9,614 bases of DNA, from assembly GCA_047973225.1 (NCBI GenBank), contig JBKEBQ010000032.1, positions 1 to 9,614 of the forward strand, in the 5' to 3' direction. Position 1 is the stretch's first letter. Each line of letters starts with the position of its first letter. Positions 7,352-9,614 of this stretch are shown here, in pieces. The position numbers were made by a program, and so were the translations under genes. The stretch comes from JBKEBQ01 sp047973225. Lineage in GTDB: Bacteria > Bacillota_I > Bacilli_A > Erysipelotrichales > Erysipelotrichaceae. The notes beneath the pieces were generated by a model. That model ran no database searches. It worked only from the letters and a program-made list of their open reading frames with translations, and was not told the DNA's origin.

Positions 7352-8263
7352 TTATTCTCCTTTATGATTTTTTTCAACGAAACTATGTCCACCAAACCCA
7401 TTACGTAAAGCCGCAACCACTTTTGCCGAGAAACTATCTTCTTCTTGTGAACGATTTCTCATCATCAATGACAAAGCAATAACAGGAACCGCAACCTCCA
7501 TTTCCAAAGCAGTTTCAACCGTCCACTTCGCCTCTCCAGAAGCTGCGACAATTCCTTTATAATTGGACAACTTTGGGCTTTGCACAAATTGTGATTGGGC
7601 CAACTCCATAAGCCAACCACGAATAACGGATCCATGATTCCAAATACTTGCAACTCTTTCTAAATCAAAATCAAAATTACTTTCTTCAACCAATTGAAAT
7701 CCCTCGCCAATTGCCTGCATCATTCCATACTCAACACCATTATGCACCATTTTCAAAAAATGACCACTTCCGCTTTTTCCAGCATACAAATATCCATTTT
7801 CTAGTGCAACATCGCAAAATACACTTTCTAAATACGCATATCCTTCCTCGCTGCCTCCAATCATCAAACATGCACCATTCCTTGCTCCTGAAATCCCTCC
7901 TGATGTTCCAACATCTAAATAATGAATTCCTTTTTTTGAAGCAATTTCACAACGCCTTATAGAATCCTTATAGTTAGAATTCCCTGCTTCAATTAAAATA
8001 TCATTTTTAGAGAGCTTTTCAATTAATATTTCAATCGTACTTTCCGTAGCATGTCCGGAAGGTACCATCACCCATAATACTTTTCGTGTGGGCAGTTTAG
8101 CAAGCAACTTATCCACGTCATCAACCGTATTGATACCCAGTTTTTTTGCTTCTTCACGCACTTCTTTCAAAACATCAAAACCAATAATTTCATGATGATG
8201 ATCTTGGAAATTCAACCCGAGATTTAAGCCCATTTTCCCTAGGCCAATCAAACCTATTTTCAT
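7352..8263 (-). CDS. gnd: 6-phosphogluconate dehydrogenase, short decarboxylating form
   Basis: This 303-residue enzyme oxidatively decarboxylates 6-phosphogluconate to ribulose 5-phosphate. The Rossmann motif is GLIGLGKMG (G7, G9, G12). D30, the last residue of the second strand, suggests NAD rather than NADP (inference). The substrate signature is DVGTSGGISGARNG, with S121-G122-G123. Catalytic K171 and H174/N175 lie in FLKMVHNGVEYGMMQAIGEG, with E178 near. At 303 residues it is the short form; classical Gnd is about 470. GGAGG lies 8-9 bases before the ATG, and its promoter is upstream at 8293-8321. It is the first gene of the operon, fitting a role as the entry point for phosphorylated gluconate delivered by the PTS. 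Related beta-hydroxyacid dehydrogenases share the fold, but the SGGxSGAR and KMVHNG motifs favour this call. Confidence 0.93.
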   Translation of the reverse strand: MKIGLIGLGKMGLNLGLNFQDHHHEIIGFDVLKEVREEAKKLGINTVDDVDKLLAKLPTRKVLWVMVPSGHATESTIEILIEKLSKNDILIEAGNSNYKDSIRRCEIASKKGIHYLDVGTSGGISGARNGACLMIGGSEEGYAYLESVFCDVALENGYLYAGKSGSGHFLKMVHNGVEYGMMQAIGEGFQLVEESNFDFDLERVASIWNHGSVIRGWLMELAQSQFVQSPKLSNYKGIVAASGEAKWTVETALEMEVAVPVIALSLMMRNRSQEEDSFSAKVVAALRNGFGGHSFVEKNHKGE

Positions 8264-8292
8264 TCATATACCTCCGTTTTAATTACAAACTT

Positions 8293-8321
8293 ATTCTATC
8301 AACAAAATATTTTTTTGTAAA
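8293..8321 (-). promoter_or_regulatory. Operon promoter (minus strand)
   Basis: TTTACA (8321-8316) and TAGAAT (8298-8293) are separated by 17 bases and each match consensus at 5 of 6 positions. Transcription would start around 8286, leaving a leader of about 22 bases with the GGAGG site and the ATG at 8263. The spacer is filled by one arm of an inverted repeat, so a bound repressor would block it. Confidence 0.65.
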
Positions 8322-8346
8322 CTATAAAATAATAAAAAAATATTTT
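8304..8346. promoter_or_regulatory. Inverted repeat, candidate RpiR-family operator
   Basis: AAAATATTTTTTT (8304-8316) is exactly inverted as AAAAAAATATTTT (8334-8346), a perfect 13-bp repeat with a 17-base spacer. The left arm lies between the -35 and -10 of the operon promoter. The AT-rich arms make chance more likely than usual, but position and exact match support a regulatory site for the divergent RpiR-type protein. Confidence 0.45.
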
Positions 8347-8372
8347 TGTATTTGCGTCTTGGATTTTTTTGT

Positions 8373-8386
8373 TGTGGACGTTCTCA
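8373..8386. promoter_or_regulatory. cre-like catabolite control site (weak candidate)
   Basis: TGTGGACGTTCTCA, or TGAGAACGTCCACA on the other strand, resembles the CcpA cre consensus with two mismatches on either strand. It lies about 50 bases upstream of the operon -35. A sugar PTS operon is a typical cre target, but the match is not strong. Confidence 0.25.
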
Positions 8387-8482
8387 ATAAAACCTTTCCA
8401 ATGTCCATATTTTATCGGTATATCCGTATGAATAGTGACGATTTTATTCTGCATAATGCTCAATATGGATGAAAATGAAAGA

Positions 8483-8517
8483 ATTTTACATTTTTTGATT
8501 GACAAAAATTGTAAAAT
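8483..8517. promoter_or_regulatory. Second inverted repeat near the regulator, candidate operator
   Basis: ATTTTACA (8483-8490) is exactly inverted as TGTAAAAT (8510-8517), with partly complementary T- and A-runs inside. It covers a TTGACA (8499-8504) that could be a -35 for the regulator, though no good -10 follows at 17 bases. TTTGTAAA near the operon promoter resembles TTGTAAAAT here, so both sites may be bound by the same protein. Confidence 0.35.
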
Positions 8518-8592
8518 AAATACGAATTTTTTTGTGTTATTGCAAACTACTATCCATCGTGATACGCTATACTCAGGAAACAGAGGTATATT

Positions 8593-9444
8593 ATGCAACA
8601 TCAACCAATACGACTCCAAATCAAGGCAATCTATCGTGATTTAAGTAAAACAGAAAAATTAATTGCTGAGTATGTTCTTGAAAATCCCACAAGAACTGCT
8701 CGTAAAACAATTAATGAAATTTCCAATGACCTAAATATTGCTGATTCCACATTTTTTCAATTCACAAAAACTTTAGGATATTCAGGATTTAAAGATTTTA
8801 AACTCGCTTTATTAACGGAAGAATACGACCCTTCGATATCAATTCATGAACATATCGAACAAAATGATGATGAAATTACAATGGCGAACAAAGTCTTTGA
8901 TTCAACAAATCAATCCATCTTGGATACAAAACAATTATTAGATACCGATTCATTAAAAAAAGCTGCAACGATTCTATCAGCTTCACAAATCGTAACTTTT
9001 TTCGGTATTGGAGGTTCTGCTCTGGTCGCAGGGGATGCTTTTCATAAATTTCTTCGATCACCTTTGAAAGTCCAACATTCCTTTGACTATCACATCCAAT
9101 TGATGATCGCTTCCCTTTTAACAAAGCAAGACAGCGCTATCATTATTTCTCACACAGGTCTTACAAAAGAAGCTATAGAAATTGCGAAAGTCGTAAAAGA
9201 GCGCGGTGCTAAACTGATTCTTATTACAAGTTATACAAAAACTTCTCTTGCTAAAATGGCAGATGTCTTATTTATTTCGGCTGCTGAAGAAACAGAATAT
9301 CGATCAGAAGCGCTAACTTCTAGAATTTCTCAAATGACGATTATTGATGCTTTGCTTGTCATTGTTATGTTCCGCAATCAAAAAGAGGCAAACACATCTT
9401 TAGAAAAAGTCAGAAAAGTAATACGACCTGCAAAAAATTTATAG
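8593..9444 (+). CDS. RpiR/MurR-family transcriptional regulator (HTH + SIS)
   Basis: A 283-residue DNA-binding regulator. Residues 1-77 form the RpiR helix-turn-helix domain (LSKTEKLIAEYVLENP at 17-32, then NEISNDLNIADSTFFQFTKT and LGYSGFKDFK). About residues 128-255 are a SIS phosphosugar-binding domain (TFFGIGGSALVAGDAF at 135-150, ISHTGLTKEA at 185-194). The usual second-helix Arg/Cys (as in VRFCRKLG) is replaced by FQFTKTLG. AGAGGT lies 6 bases before the ATG. It is transcribed away from the gnd-PTS operon across a 329-bp gap with inverted repeats, so it probably controls that operon in response to a phosphorylated intermediate such as 6-phosphogluconate (inference). Whether it represses or activates is not visible; RpiR proteins do either. 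Confidence 0.93.
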   Translation: MQHQPIRLQIKAIYRDLSKTEKLIAEYVLENPTRTARKTINEISNDLNIADSTFFQFTKTLGYSGFKDFKLALLTEEYDPSISIHEHIEQNDDEITMANKVFDSTNQSILDTKQLLDTDSLKKAATILSASQIVTFFGIGGSALVAGDAFHKFLRSPLKVQHSFDYHIQLMIASLLTKQDSAIIISHTGLTKEAIEIAKVVKERGAKLILITSYTKTSLAKMADVLFISAAEETEYRSEALTSRISQMTIIDALLVIVMFRNQKEANTSLEKVRKVIRPAKNL

Positions 9445-9445
9445 A

Positions 9446-9484
9446 TTGTGGGTAGCTAGAAAGGGCATGGCTATACCCGCACAA
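9446..9484 (-). terminator. Hairpin between convergent genes (candidate terminator)
   Basis: TTGTGGGTAGC (9446-9456) pairs with GCTATACCCGCACAA (9470-9484), with two small bulges. On the minus strand a T-rich stretch, including ATTTTTT at 9434-9440, follows about 5-6 bases after the stem. It would therefore terminate the partial IID gene. It overlaps that gene's stop codon. On the plus strand there is no T-run. Confidence 0.4.
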
Positions 9485-9614
9485 TAAAGAATACTAATAT
9501 AATACTGATAAAAATGATGACAATTAGAATTGTCGTCGTTTTTATTTTCTTACCCAAGAAGTAATATAGAATACCAAAGATTGCGAGTGGTAGTAAACAA
9601 GGCATTACTTCATC
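9471..9614 (-). CDS. C-terminal end of a second PTS IID component (partial)
   Basis: Reading the minus strand from the right edge gives an unbroken 47-residue frame ending in TAG (9471-9473). It starts DEVMPCLLPLAIFGILYYFL, then GKKIKTTTILIVIIFI and a final hydrophobic segment. The pattern matches the end of mannose-family IID proteins: the complete IID at 5642-6559 has KILPGLLPLVTVMALYMYF, a KK turn, then a last hydrophobic helix. The start lies outside the window. A second PTS system therefore adjoins the regulator, converging on it. The assignment rests on a short stretch. Confidence 0.62.
   Translation of the reverse strand, partial: DEVMPCLLPLAIFGILYYFLGKKIKTTTILIVIIFISIILVFFIVRV
9511..9546 (+). 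terminator. Rho-independent terminator for the regulator, inside the partial IID gene
   Basis: GATGACAATT (9516-9525) pairs with AATTGTCGTC (9528-9537), a near-perfect stem with one G-U pair. Flanking A's (9511-9514) and T's (9539-9543) extend the hairpin and give a T-run on the plus strand, about 70 bases after the regulator stop. The same bases encode the last membrane stretch of the convergent IID gene, so it may be dual-use. The hairpin is clear; its role is inferred. Confidence 0.5.

Noticed and set aside
7351..7416. 22-residue N-terminal extension of PTS IIC
   Set aside because: It overlaps the gnd gene by 65 bases; the SD and family start both support 7350.
7648..7962. Plus-strand frame of 104 residues opposite gnd
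   Set aside because: It lies opposite the conserved gnd reading frame, with low-complexity Phe/His/Gln-rich translation; a shadow frame.
8413..8430. CGGTATATCCG, apparent small palindrome
   Set aside because: Only three bases per arm pair properly; not convincing as an operator.
8299..8619. Minus-strand frame of 106 residues in the divergent gap
   Set aside because: It covers the promoter and operator repeats and reads as AT-rich Phe/Ile/Lys/Tyr-biased sequence without an SD.
1..9614. Possible CRISPR array, tRNA/rRNA or phage genes
   Set aside because: No regularly spaced direct repeats, cloverleaf-like segments or phage structural motifs were seen.

Overview
The window is AT-rich DNA with strong AAGGAG-type ribosome binding sites, closely packed operon genes and protein families typical of low-GC Bacillota. 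A gut- or host-associated member (Lactobacillales or Erysipelotrichales type) is plausible, but the sequence alone does not fix the genus. It splits into a decayed accessory segment (about 1-2140) and an intact sugar-acid/PTS segment (about 2400 to the right edge).

Left segment, plus strand. It opens with the decayed C-terminal part of an IS110-family transposase (about 64-362). Next comes a headless polymorphic-toxin nuclease domain of the PoNe type (418-930): the domain looks complete but the secretion/N-terminal part of the toxin is missing. Its cognate PoNi immunity gene (940-1614, DUF1910/DUF1911 type) follows and is broken by one in-frame TAA at 1018-1020. A decayed IS3-family OrfA-like reading frame (1731-2092) follows, and a strong bidirectional hairpin terminator (2082-2137) closes the block. 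This looks like a displaced toxin-immunity cassette left among insertion-sequence remnants.

Central segment, minus strand. Eight genes run from 8263 down to 2412 with gaps of 1-23 bases or slight overlaps, so they read as one operon. In order they are: a short-form 6-phosphogluconate dehydrogenase, mannose-family PTS IIC, IID, IIA and IIB, a D-isomer-specific 2-hydroxyacid dehydrogenase, a HAD-family sugar-phosphate phosphatase/mutase, and a two-TM protein of unknown function. The simplest pathway (inference) is PTS uptake and phosphorylation of gluconate and/or a keto-gluconate, reduction of the 2-keto form to 6-phosphogluconate by the hydroxyacid dehydrogenase, and oxidative decarboxylation to ribulose 5-phosphate.

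Right segment. A divergent RpiR/MurR-type regulator (8593-9444) faces away from the operon. The 329-bp gap between them holds a good minus-strand promoter (TTTACA-17-TAGAAT) overlapped by a perfect 13-bp inverted repeat, a second inverted repeat nearer the regulator, and a weak cre-like site. At the right edge, on the minus strand, is the last stretch of a second PTS IID gene (9471 to beyond 9614). It converges on the regulator, and the hairpins there lie partly inside coding sequence.
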